In this document: piece after piece, positions 6,328-13,823 of the stretch | Layout of the letters: the number at the start of each line of letters is the position of its first letter | How positions within the stretch are numbered: position 1 is the first letter of the stretch | NCBI GenBank assembly: GCA_964476505.1 | Contig: CAYZAW010000020.1 | Location: 1-34,997, forward strand | Direction: 5' to 3' | DNA: 34,997 nt | DNA from: CAYZAW01 sp964476505 | GTDB lineage: Bacteria; Bacillota; Clostridia; Christensenellales; CAG-138 | The notes under the pieces: generated by a model | What the model was told of the DNA's origin: nothing | What the model saw: only the letters and a program-made list of their open reading frames with translations | Database searches by the model: none | Position numbers and translations under genes: made by a program

Positions 6328-8109
6328 TTGGAGAACCAGCAATACATCTTTCGAAACAGAGCAAAGGCCGATAGGCAGCAGGAAGCACGCCCTTCAGCCA
6401 CCGGTACGCAATCACTTTCAAACAGCATGGCGATTACTCGCCTCGGCATGCAGGCTGATGATACCGGCAAAACGCAGTTGTGGAACACAATGCTGCAACG
6501 TATGCCGGGTATGCAAGCGCAGCTTAATAAGCAGATCCCCAGCGCTGAAAATGAGGCAGATGCGTTGGCAGCATCTATTAACGCCCATACGCCCGAGGCC
6601 GTGAAACAGGCAATGGGAGATAAGCTAAGCGCGGATTTTTCCGGGGTTCGCTTTCATACGGATGCCGCCGCTGCCTCTAAAGCCGAGGCTATTGGCGCAC
6701 GCGCCTTTACCAGCGGCAGTGATGTTTATTTTGACAGTGATGGCTTTGATGGCTCGGTTGCTGCACATGAGCTTGTGCATACGGCACAGCAAGGCGTTGT
6801 GGACGCAGGCGCAATGGTAGGCGAATCCGCACCCATGGGCGGTGTGCAGATGCTTCCCAAAATGAAGGATATCAAAAGCAGCCTTGGTAAATGGGGCAAA
6901 AGTGCGAAATCGGAAGCAGGGCGTATCATCGGAAATGTTCCGTTGGCGATCAGCGGCGGTATTTACAAGGCGATGGGGCATGATTTTTACAAGGAGAACG
7001 GGCTCAACGGGCCAAGCAGCGTTGCACCTGCAAAGCCCCCGCATCCGCAGACCAACCTCAGCGTGCCAAACAGCGTTGCACCTGCAAAGCCCCCGCATCC
7101 GCAGACCAACCTCAGTGGCTCAAGCAGTATTGTGCCTGCTAAGCCTCCTCATCCGCAGGTTTCACTCAATAACCAGCAAACGCTTGACCAGCGGCAGCAA
7201 GTTTACAAGGAATTCGAAATGGCCGAGCCTTCTAATAATACTGCAAATACGAACCAGAATTATAGCGCTCCCCCCCACCGCCAGCAATATGCACCAAAAA
7301 GTACCTCCAACTGGCAAGGCGGCGAATCGCCTGCGGCATCTGTGCTGGCGCAGATTCAAGCAAACGAGCAGCAAACGCCCCAGCAGCATCAGCAAATCGT
7401 TAACGAACAAACCCAGCGTTTTTATCACTGGGCAAATTCGCACAAAGGCTTAAATCAGTCTCCCGACCAGCAACAGTTCTCGGGTGCAAATGGTGTACGC
7501 AAATATTCCGATAACCGTAACTACCAGATTATGAATCAAATCGCAAGAACAGGGAATGCACCTGCCAACGTAAACGGAACACCCGTTACGGCGCAGGAGG
7601 CTAAGGATATGGCGCTGGCCAATTCCGAAATCAGCAATAACCTGAATACCGGCGCATACACGCGGCTGGAAAGCAATGTAGTGGTGCATCGCGGCGGTAC
7701 CGAGGGGTATGGAGATGCGCTAAGAAAGCAGCTTCCCAATCCCGCCGCGGCAAAAGGAAATGGGTTGACCCCCGCCTTAAGTGGCAATGTATTCTCCGAC
7801 CCCGCCTTTACAAGTACTACCCTTAACCCTGCCGTTGCGGATCAGTTTTCAGAGATTACCGACCAAACGCCCTACGAGCATAATGTGCTGCATGCTGTAC
7901 TTCCCAAGGGGCTCAAAGCACAGTATATCTCGCCTGTATCCCAATACCAGGGCGAAGAGGAAATGCTGCTGGATAGGAATTCGCCTTTCCGCGTGATCAA
8001 TGCGCAGGATAAAGTAAAACAAGTTGGCAATCAGAGTGTGCCGTACCGGAATATCAACGGCGCATACTTACGCGGGCTGTCCAGCGGACATAGGGTAAGA
8101 AAACCGTAA
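6328..8109 (+). CDS. DUF4157 (eCIS-core) protein with C-terminal ADP-ribosyltransferase
   Basis: A 593-residue protein with toxin-like architecture. Residues about 75-155 are a DUF4157 domain: SADFSGVRFHTDAAA, GARAFTSGSDVYF and the zincin-like HELVHTAQQ with HELVH at 147-151. Next come three proline-rich 18-residue repeats (about 231-285) and a Q/N-rich spacer. The last 150 residues look like an R-S-E mono-ADP-ribosyltransferase (ADPrib_exo_Tox type): Arg455 in VVVHRGG, the FTSTT motif at 494-498, and QGEEEMLL with the ExE pair Glu543/Glu545. ExE usually predicts arginine modification. I start at TTG 6328 because GGAGG sits eight bases upstream; an ATG at 6298 in frame has no ribosome site. 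No immunity gene and no contractile-injection genes are visible nearby. The target is unknown. Confidence 0.82.
   Translation: MENQQYIFRNRAKADRQQEARPSATGTQSLSNSMAITRLGMQADDTGKTQLWNTMLQRMPGMQAQLNKQIPSAENEADALAASINAHTPEAVKQAMGDKLSADFSGVRFHTDAAAASKAEAIGARAFTSGSDVYFDSDGFDGSVAAHELVHTAQQGVVDAGAMVGESAPMGGVQMLPKMKDIKSSLGKWGKSAKSEAGRIIGNVPLAISGGIYKAMGHDFYKENGLNGPSSVAPAKPPHPQTNLSVPNSVAPAKPPHPQTNLSGSSSIVPAKPPHPQVSLNNQQTLDQRQQVYKEFEMAEPSNNTANTNQNYSAPPHRQQYAPKSTSNWQGGESPAASVLAQIQANEQQTPQQHQQIVNEQTQRFYHWANSHKGLNQSPDQQQFSGANGVRKYSDNRNYQIMNQIARTGNAPANVNGTPVTAQEAKDMALANSEISNNLNTGAYTRLESNVVVHRGGTEGYGDALRKQLPNPAAAKGNGLTPALSGNVFSDPAFTSTTLNPAVADQFSEITDQTPYEHNVLHAVLPKGLKAQYISPVSQYQGEEEMLLDRNSPFRVINAQDKVKQVGNQSVPYRNINGAYLRGLSSGHRVRKP
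7018..7179 (+). repeat. Three 54-bp coding repeats (proline-rich linker)
   Basis: Units begin near 7021, 7075 and 7129. The first two are almost identical at DNA level, the third is diverged. Each encodes an 18-residue unit around VAPAKPPHPQTNLS. They form the linker between the DUF4157 domain and the catalytic part. Confidence 0.85.
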
Positions 8110-8290
8110 TGATTGTTGGAAACACGTTGTTACAGTTAATTATGGATTGGTTGATATAAGGGTTCGAATTCGCGATCCCAGATTGCATGATTTAATCAGC
8201 ATGCATTTAATAAGCTTCGATAACGCCAAAATTATCGGCATATTTCGTCTATGCCTTTTTTAGTGCATCCGTCCGCATCCATACAGAAGA

Positions 8291-8319
8291 TTGTCATTAT
8301 TTGGGCTGTCGGTTATACT
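8291..8319 (+). promoter_or_regulatory. Promoter of the DUF362 gene
   Basis: TTGTCA (8291-8296), a 17-base spacer and TATACT (8314-8319) form a good sigma-A type promoter. The start codon lies 38 bases downstream. Confidence 0.7.
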
Positions 8320-8357
8320 ATATTCGTTGAAACAAATCCAAAAAAGGACATTCTGCT

Positions 8358-9767
8358 ATGAAAGAAAAACCGACCGTGTATGTGCGTCACCTGCATGCAC
8401 CGCATCAACAGGAGAGCCTTACGAAATTTCAACCCTTAAGCAGTGCACTGAAGCAGGAAGTAAAAAGCGCCGTATACGAGTTGTTTGATAAAGCCGGCGG
8501 CGAAGCGCTCCTCAAGCCCAGCAAAGAAGTGTACATCAAGCCGAACGGTATCGACGGGCAGCCGTATTGCTATACCCGGCCGGAGTTTGTGGAGGCTGTT
8601 ATCACTTACTGGAACGAACACGGTGCAAAAAAGGTGTATCTGTTTGAAAACTCCACCCAAAGCAACGCAACGCGCTTGGTATATGCGGTAACCGGCTACG
8701 ATAAGGTATGCAAACGCACAGGTGCGGTGCCTGTTTATCTGGACGAGGATAAAACGGTGGAGTTCACGTTTGAGGGACGTCCCTCCAAAAAGGACGACCC
8801 AAACGGCTATGTGAAAACCACATTTGGCATGCCACAGTTCGTCGTTAAACATTTGATACAAAACCGAGATCAAAACCTTTATATCAGCCTGCCTAAGCTA
8901 AAAACCCATTCCATGGCGGGGGTCACGCTTGGCGTTAAAAACCAATGGGCGTTTCCCTGTCAGGCAAGCCGGGGCTTTGACCACAACTTTAACCTTGCAT
9001 ACAAGCTGGTGGATGTGCTGGGATATGTGCGCCCGGATTTCACCGTGATCGAGGGGATAGAAGGAACCATCTATGGGCATTATCCCGTAACAGCCCTCGC
9101 GGATAAGTCGGTATTGCCGCTTCGGGTGATCGTGGGCGGCAAAAACGTAGTGGCGGTGGATATGGTGGGGGCAAGCATATTCGGGCTTACCGTAAACGAT
9201 ATCCCGCACCTAAAAAGCGCCGTTGAAAAAGGCCTTTCGGACGGCGTAACAAGCCTTGCCGATATTATGGTAGACGGAGATCTTTCCATGTACGGCACCC
9301 GTTACCCCTACGACCTTATGGACTGTTATCCAAAGGACGTAACCATCATGATGGGCGCTAAACGGTGCTGCAAGGAGGGCTGCCAGAACAACCCGCTCAC
9401 CCTGCTGCAAATATTGTATAACGATCATCACGGTAAGGGCGGCTGGACGATGGTGATGGGCAAGGGACATGACCCGCAAAAGATTGACACCATCGAAGGC
9501 AAGGTGCTTGTTGTTGGAGACTGCGCGATCAATGAGGTTGGTAACAGGCTGCTTATGCGGCTTGGGCGAAAAAACGTGTATTTTAGCCCCAAATGCAACA
9601 GCTTGGCTTCCTCTGCGGCGGCAATGTTCCATCTCATGCAGGTAGATCCGATGGTATTTGTGCCTATCAACCCCATAAAAGCGCTTAGCTGCCTTGTGCT
9701 CTCCAAGCTACACGGCTCAACGGCGCTGGTTCCCTCACCCTTTTCCAACCGCTTCAAAACGGTTTAA
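8358..9767 (+). CDS. DUF362 domain-containing protein
   Basis: A 469-residue soluble protein of the DUF362 family, whose molecular role is not settled. Typical segments are YIKPNGI near residue 55, the fold-defining YISLPKLKTHSMAGVTLGVK stretch with the following QWAFPC, and VIEGIEGTIYGHYP. MMGAKRCCKEGCQNNP provides three cysteines. There is no ferredoxin-like 4Fe-4S tail of the kind some DUF362 proteins carry. AAAAGGA lies about ten bases before the ATG, and a clear promoter (8291-8319) and two terminators flank the gene, so it is monocistronic. Confidence 0.85.
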   Translation: MKEKPTVYVRHLHAPHQQESLTKFQPLSSALKQEVKSAVYELFDKAGGEALLKPSKEVYIKPNGIDGQPYCYTRPEFVEAVITYWNEHGAKKVYLFENSTQSNATRLVYAVTGYDKVCKRTGAVPVYLDEDKTVEFTFEGRPSKKDDPNGYVKTTFGMPQFVVKHLIQNRDQNLYISLPKLKTHSMAGVTLGVKNQWAFPCQASRGFDHNFNLAYKLVDVLGYVRPDFTVIEGIEGTIYGHYPVTALADKSVLPLRVIVGGKNVVAVDMVGASIFGLTVNDIPHLKSAVEKGLSDGVTSLADIMVDGDLSMYGTRYPYDLMDCYPKDVTIMMGAKRCCKEGCQNNPLTLLQILYNDHHGKGGWTMVMGKGHDPQKIDTIEGKVLVVGDCAINEVGNRLLMRLGRKNVYFSPKCNSLASSAAAMFHLMQVDPMVFVPINPIKALSCLVLSKLHGSTALVPSPFSNRFKTV

Positions 9768-9782
9768 CTCCAGCAAGATCAA

Positions 9783-9812
9783 AAAGCGGCGCTTTTCGCG
9801 CCGCTCTTGTTT
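9783..9812 (+). terminator. Terminator after the DUF362 gene
   Basis: AGCGGCGC (9785-9792) and GCGCCGCT (9798-9805) form a perfect 8-bp stem with loop TTTTC, followed by a T-rich tract. It begins 17 bases after the stop codon. Confidence 0.8.
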
Positions 9813-9824
9813 GTTTTGGACTAA

Positions 9825-9884
9825 CTGCATCCATAACGGGCTTTATGCCCGTAAGGTATCGCAAGGATCGATGCAGCTTTTTTA
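9825..9884 (+). terminator. Second terminator, touching the convergent PRC-barrel gene
   Basis: An outer stem CTGCATC/GATGCAG (9825-9831, 9870-9876) encloses an inner hairpin ACGGGC/GCCCGT. It is followed by CTTTTTTATTTT on the plus strand. The T-run overlaps the last codons of the minus-strand PRC-barrel gene. Confidence 0.6.
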
Positions 9885-10565
9885 TTTTGCGTTCATGATC
9901 AGCTCGATCATCGCATCCGCCGCTTCCGCAGTTGCAATAACGCTTTCGTCGATCACGGTGCCGCTGGTGATGATCACGTTACCGGCTTTATCGGTCACAT
10001 CCTCGTAAACCGTTTTGCCAAGCAGGAAGGTACGCTGCTCCTCGTCCACATAGCTGGACGGTGCGTTTTGTGCTCCTGCGCCAACGTTTGCGGCGTAGTA
10101 TTCCGCTTCTTCCATTTCGTTCACGAACACCATATTGCCGCCGGAGAAGGCGATCAGGTCAGCCTGCTCAAACGCTTTGCCGTTATCCAGCGTGATACCC
10201 ATAATAGCGCCGGTTCTCTCGTCAAACACAAAGTCTTCAACGCTGCCAAGCGCATTGCCGGTGCCGTTGACCACCTTTGCGCCCAACAGGTAAAAGCCCT
10301 CCTGCGCAATGTTCAGCGTGTCCTTATACTCAAACGCATTGACTACGTTGGCCAGCGTGTCAGTCGTAACGTAATCCTTACCAATGCCCCGCACCTTTTC
10401 GATCGGCAGCAGGTTAGAGCCTAACATTCCCTTGGATGTTGAGACCATCATGCAGCTAACGCGCTTGTTTGCCGCGTCAAGAATAAAATCTGAAGATACG
10501 CCCTTAACGGCACCTTCAGCGATGCCTAAGACCGACAAACCAATGACCTGCGAAGCTTTTTTCAT
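9882..10565 (-). CDS. PRC-barrel domain protein
   Basis: A 227-residue soluble protein with two PRC-barrel modules. The first starts MKKASQVIGLSVLGIAEG and holds the usual KGVSSDFILD strand; the second is GAKVVNGTGNALGSVEDFVF around residues 95-115. An acidic linker follows, then a short C-terminal domain with LLGKTVYEDVTDKAGNVI. PRC barrels occur in the RNA maturation factor RimM and in photosynthetic reaction centres, but this architecture is the unassigned clostridial type. AAGGAGG lies seven bases before the ATG. It follows the VanW gene by 41 bases on the same strand and is probably the third gene of that operon. Confidence 0.85.
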   Translation of the reverse strand: MKKASQVIGLSVLGIAEGAVKGVSSDFILDAANKRVSCMMVSTSKGMLGSNLLPIEKVRGIGKDYVTTDTLANVVNAFEYKDTLNIAQEGFYLLGAKVVNGTGNALGSVEDFVFDERTGAIMGITLDNGKAFEQADLIAFSGGNMVFVNEMEEAEYYAANVGAGAQNAPSSYVDEEQRTFLLGKTVYEDVTDKAGNVIITSGTVIDESVIATAEAADAMIELIMNAK

Positions 10566-10606
10566 GAGATATATCCTCCTTAATTGTTTATGATGTATGC
10601 TGTTTG

Positions 10607-12013
10607 TTATTTTATCTCAATCTCCGAACCCATAAGCACTACGCCCTGCTGTGGCCTATAAAAATCCGATGATATCAACTCGCTTTTAACAAGAACCTCA
10701 TTTTCGTAGTAATCCCGGTATACTTTTACCTTGTAGCCATCATGAGCGGGGGTTTTAACTTTGGTTTCGCCAATGGGAAGTTTATTGGTTAAAATTACCT
10801 CCGGCTTGGGTGCCGGCACCTCCTCAATGATCTCGTTACGAACGGTTAATTCATGGCCCTGTGCCAGCGGCTGCCCGTATAGCTTCACTGTAACAACGTT
10901 GTTTTCCAGTTTGCTGTAAATATAAATCGGCCATTGGGAGTTGTTTCTAAGCTTAAGGTCTTTGTCGTTCCAATTCAATGTGGAATCCTGCCCAATGGGT
11001 AGATAATCCGACGGCCATGTGTGGCGCACCCGCTCCACGATTTCCATATTTGCAAGCAGCGCCGCGTTGTACAGCGTGCCGGAAAGCTGGCAGATACCGC
11101 CGCCAACATCCTCCACCATTTGCCCGTTTACGATGGCAGGTGCAAATTGGAACCCCTTTTCTGCCGTACGCCGGCCAACCAATTCGTTCAGGGAAAGGGT
11201 TTGCCCTGCTTCCAGCTTCAGGCCGTTGATTGCCTCGCACATAAGCCGCACGTTGGTGTTGCGCTTCTCGTTGCCGTTGGTGTCCGTTGTGTATTCGCTG
11301 ATAAGCGCTGTGTTGTCCTGCAGCATCTGCACGGTGATCTCAGGTTGGAGCACCTTTTTATCAATGAAAACCGTTGAGAAGTCGTCTTTTGCAATGCGGT
11401 GCTTCACCTCAGAGAGCAGCGCGTCATAGTCGATCATGTATCCGGCTTGCTCTTCTGCATATGCGAACGTATCGGATACGCTGTCGTAAACCACGGAGGC
11501 GTTCACCGGCAGAACGATGTTCTGCTGGGAATACTGCCTGAGCGTTGCGGTCAGCGTCGAGTCATCCACGGTCACGCTGGTATCGAATTCCTTGCCGGGA
11601 ATCAGTGACAGCGCCGTGTCGTATTTTTGCTCTACTGTTGTGCCGCCGTTTGCTTCTACATAACTGCTTGCACTGTTTAGCACATTGTCAAGGTCTGTGG
11701 AAATGCCAAGCTGGTCTGCCGTAAACACGGTATGAATGTTGTCAAAGCAAAGCGTAAGGTTCATGCCGTCCAGCTTGTCCTGCTCGATCACTTCCAGATT
11801 GCTTCGCGCCTGTTGCTGCGCTAAACCTCCAACATATACGTCGTTGATGGAAATTCCCTCATGGTACACATCCGTGTCAACAAAATCGTTGACTCCAAGC
11901 TTTACCGCAACGATGGCGGAAGAAACCACAACAAACGTGCATATCAGTGCGTTAAGCAAAAATGTACGGTTCGTCAGTTTCTCTTGCTTCACTTGTGTAC
12001 GGGATACGCTCAA
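10607..12013 (-). CDS. VanW family protein with peptidoglycan-binding and G5-like domains
   Basis: A 468-residue envelope protein. A cytoplasmic tail of about 17 residues precedes one membrane helix (about 18-37). The outside part has a YoaR-like putative peptidoglycan-binding region (GVNDF to about residue 250). The VanW domain follows, with LSLNELVGRRTAEKGFQFAP, VEDVGGGICQLSGTLYNAAL (GGGICQ near 305) and HTWPSDYLPIGQDSTLNW. The C-terminus is G5-like. VanW is named from vancomycin clusters but is widespread and does not itself show resistance. The start is TTG at 12013, sharing TTGA with the stop of the upstream gene, which implies translational coupling. Confidence 0.88.
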   Translation of the reverse strand: MSVSRTQVKQEKLTNRTFLLNALICTFVVVSSAIVAVKLGVNDFVDTDVYHEGISINDVYVGGLAQQQARSNLEVIEQDKLDGMNLTLCFDNIHTVFTADQLGISTDLDNVLNSASSYVEANGGTTVEQKYDTALSLIPGKEFDTSVTVDDSTLTATLRQYSQQNIVLPVNASVVYDSVSDTFAYAEEQAGYMIDYDALLSEVKHRIAKDDFSTVFIDKKVLQPEITVQMLQDNTALISEYTTDTNGNEKRNTNVRLMCEAINGLKLEAGQTLSLNELVGRRTAEKGFQFAPAIVNGQMVEDVGGGICQLSGTLYNAALLANMEIVERVRHTWPSDYLPIGQDSTLNWNDKDLKLRNNSQWPIYIYSKLENNVVTVKLYGQPLAQGHELTVRNEIIEEVPAPKPEVILTNKLPIGETKVKTPAHDGYKVKVYRDYYENEVLVKSELISSDFYRPQQGVVLMGSEIEIK

Positions 12014-12810
12014 TGTTGCCAGCCTTTCTGTTTAAGCATTGACAAAATGATCGATAGACGTTGCTTCTCGTCTTTCGTAAGGTCGTATCCGTGGTTGAGT
12101 ACCGTAAATATCCTTGATCTTGCCGCTTCGTAGCTCTTCATCCGCAGCAAGCAGTCAAGCGCCGCCAATTCCGCTTCTTTGCGTTCCTGCTCCGTTTGCG
12201 CTTCCTGATAACACCGGTCAAACGCAAACTGTGCCTGTTCATAGCTTCCTTCGGCCTTCAATTGCATTGCCGAAGCAAACGCATCGTATTCGGGTTCAGG
12301 TTCCGGCTCGGGCTCCGGCTCTGGCTCTGGCTCCGGTTCGAGCTCGGATTCCGGCTCAGGTTCAGGCTCCGGTTCGGGCTCGGGCTCCGGTTCGATCATT
12401 TCTTCGTATTCCGTTTCGTCAGCCGCGCTTGCATCCTCACTTGGATCTTCAAAGCGGGCGGCTGCAGGTGCTTGCTGCTGCGGCAGCGGCTCCTGTACGT
12501 TCCATACTGTATCATCCCGTTTCGCGTCTGCGGCACCGGTGGCAGCGTTTGCAACCAGCTTCTTGCGAACGAACGCATTGATGGCGATACTCAAGGCGAC
12601 TATCAGCAATCCACAAGCTATGCATGTGACCAATAGGCTCTTGTAGCTCGCAAACTTGTCTACATTTTCATAAATTGCTATACTGAACGCGCCGCACAGA
12701 ACGCAGGCGATAACGGAGCCAATGTTGAAGAGTATGTTTTTTCTGTTGATAATCGATAAAACGATAATGCCGAAAGCGTTTATAAACAGCACAATCAACA
12801 ATACCTTCAA
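12010..12810 (-). CDS. Membrane protein with Glu-Pro repeat
   Basis: I recognise no family. The 266-residue product has three hydrophobic segments in the first about 95 residues (beginning MKVLLIVLFINAFGI), then a charged linker. A striking Glu-Pro repeat follows: about 16 EP units in two runs split by ESEL, around residues 139-174. The C-terminal 80 residues are helical, with a TPR-like pattern (EGSYEQAQFAFDRCYQEA). EP repeats usually form stiff extended rods, as in TonB. The start is TTG at 12810 behind a GGGGGGGAG ribosome site; the frame is open to 12909 but that part holds the promoter. First gene of the operon with VanW and PRC-barrel genes. Confidence 0.8.
   Translation of the reverse strand: MKVLLIVLFINAFGIIVLSIINRKNILFNIGSVIACVLCGAFSIAIYENVDKFASYKSLLVTCIACGLLIVALSIAINAFVRKKLVANAATGAADAKRDDTVWNVQEPLPQQQAPAAARFEDPSEDASAADETEYEEMIEPEPEPEPEPEPEPESELEPEPEPEPEPEPEPEPEYDAFASAMQLKAEGSYEQAQFAFDRCYQEAQTEQERKEAELAALDCLLRMKSYEAARSRIFTVLNHGYDLTKDEKQRLSIILSMLKQKGWQH
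12288..12395 (-). repeat. Hexanucleotide repeat coding for (Glu-Pro)n
   Basis: About 100 bases of degenerate GAACCG/GAGCCG/GAGCCC hexamers encode alternating Glu and Pro, interrupted once by ESEL. Length change by whole hexamers would keep the frame. Confidence 0.85.
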
Positions 12811-12868
12811 CTCGTCTCCCCCCCCTAAGTATAACAATGTTGTATAAATCTGCAACCAGAATTGCGAC

Positions 12869-12892
12869 ATATACCTACATATATAGGTATAT
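12869..12892. promoter_or_regulatory. Operator-like palindrome at the promoter of the EP/VanW/PRC operon
   Basis: ATATACCTA (12869-12877) and TAGGTATAT (12884-12892) form perfect 9-bp arms with a 6-base gap. It overlaps the last bases of the -10 box and covers the expected transcription start, a classic repressor position. Confidence 0.55.
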
Positions 12893-12919
12893 TTTACAGA
12901 AGAATGCAAAAGAAGTCAA
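12891..12919 (-). promoter_or_regulatory. Promoter of the EP/VanW/PRC operon
   Basis: Minus strand: TTGACT (complement of 12914-12919), 17-base spacer, TAAAAT (complement of 12891-12896). A second candidate, TTGCAG (12850-12855) with 16 bases to TATACT (12828-12833), lies closer to the gene. Confidence 0.65.
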
Positions 12920-12962
12920 TATATGTAGAATGTATGCCGCTAGGTTGCATACAAAATGTATT

Positions 12963-12972
12963 GGTTATAACC
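12963..12972. promoter_or_regulatory. Perfect 10-bp palindrome GGTTATAACC
   Basis: Part of a wider inverted pair CTAGGTT (12940-12946) and AACCTAG (12969-12975), in the divergent intergenic region between the EP-repeat gene and the GNAT gene. It may be a regulator site; nothing shows which. Confidence 0.35.
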
Positions 12973-13121
12973 TAGTATCATGTGTTATTATTCTATGAGT
13001 AAGTACACACGCGGAAAAATTTAGGCGATTCCCGCAGGCTAAACAAGGATTTAGCAACCGGCTTTTGGCAGTTTAACCGGGCTGTAGCCCGTTATCACAC
13101 ATGCATAAGGAGAATAACCGT

Positions 13122-13721
13122 ATGAATGAACCCACCGCGCCCGCACACGGCGGGAAAAACACATGCAACCTAACCGTTAAAAACGTGCTGTTCGACAGGC
13201 AGATCGCGCAGGTGCGGCGCATCTACATCGATTCCTTTCCGGCAAAGGAGCGTATGCCATTCCCCATGATGGTGCTGATGTCGCTGCTGTGGCATACCCG
13301 GCTGCTGTCTTATTACGACGGCGATACGCTCTGCGGCATGACCTATATCGCAAGCATGGGCAAAATGACGTTTGTGATGTTCTTTGCAGTAGCGGAGCAT
13401 CTCCGTGGCAGAGGCTACGGCAGCGGTGTTTTAGCCAACCTTCGCAGTATGTACCCCAACAACAAGATCATACTGTCCATAGAGCCCTGTGACGACACCG
13501 CGCCAAACGCGGAGGAGCGCCTGAAGCGGAAGCGGTTTTATCTAAACAACGGTTACAAAGAAAGCGGCTACATGACCCGCCTTGCCGGGCAGACCCAAGA
13601 AGTGTTGATTCAAAACGGCAGCTTTAACAGCAAGCGGTTTCGCCTGTTCTTTATTCTGTACTCCAACCTCACCATGTGGCCCAAGGTTTGGCCTATATCG
13701 GATTCTGCGGCAAAGGCCTAA
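13122..13721 (+). CDS. GNAT family N-acetyltransferase
   Basis: A 199-residue acetyl-CoA-dependent acetyltransferase of unknown substrate. The acetyl-CoA binding motif A is FFAVAEHLRGRGYGSGVL, with RGRGYGSG at residues 95-102. The upstream strand GMTYIASMGKMTFVMFF and the later FYLNNGYKESGYM (motif B) fit the fold. I start at 13122 because ATAAGGAG lies nine bases upstream; an ATG at 13101 in frame overlaps that ribosome site. A GC-rich terminator follows 18 bases after the stop, so the gene is separate from the GTPase gene. Confidence 0.85.
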   Translation: MNEPTAPAHGGKNTCNLTVKNVLFDRQIAQVRRIYIDSFPAKERMPFPMMVLMSLLWHTRLLSYYDGDTLCGMTYIASMGKMTFVMFFAVAEHLRGRGYGSGVLANLRSMYPNNKIILSIEPCDDTAPNAEERLKRKRFYLNNGYKESGYMTRLAGQTQEVLIQNGSFNSKRFRLFFILYSNLTMWPKVWPISDSAAKA

Positions 13722-13739
13722 TGGATTTCTTGGTAAAAC

Positions 13740-13764
13740 GCGGCGCTTAACGCGCCGCTTTTTC
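13740..13764 (+). terminator. Terminator after the GNAT gene
   Basis: GCGGCGC (13740-13746) and GCGCCGC (13752-13758) form a perfect stem with loop TTAAC, followed by TTTTT. Confidence 0.88.
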
Positions 13765-13800
13765 GTTGTTCCCGTTCCGGCAGGCCGTGGTTCCCTTGGC

Positions 13801-13822
13801 GCGCTTATGGTATAATAAGCGC
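13801..13822 (+). promoter_or_regulatory. Palindrome embedding a TATAAT box next to the GTPase start codon
   Basis: GCGCTTAT (13801-13808) and ATAAGCGC (13815-13822) are perfect inverted arms around GGTATA. TATAAT at 13811-13816 straddles the centre and right arm. The ATG follows at 13824, only seven bases past the -10 box. A convincing -35 box is not visible. Confidence 0.5.
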
Positions 13823-13823
13823 T

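Noticed and set aside
8160..8185. tRNA-like GGGTTCGAATTC segment after the toxin gene
   Set aside because: Only a T-arm-like hexamer block is present; no acceptor or anticodon stem can be drawn.
10607..12013. VanW gene as vancomycin resistance
   Set aside because: VanW/G5 proteins are common envelope proteins; no vanHAX or vanRS genes are present.
12114..12636. Long plus-strand frames opposite the EP-repeat gene
   Set aside because: They are mirror frames of the hexamer repeat, arginine- or leucine-rich, without ribosome sites.
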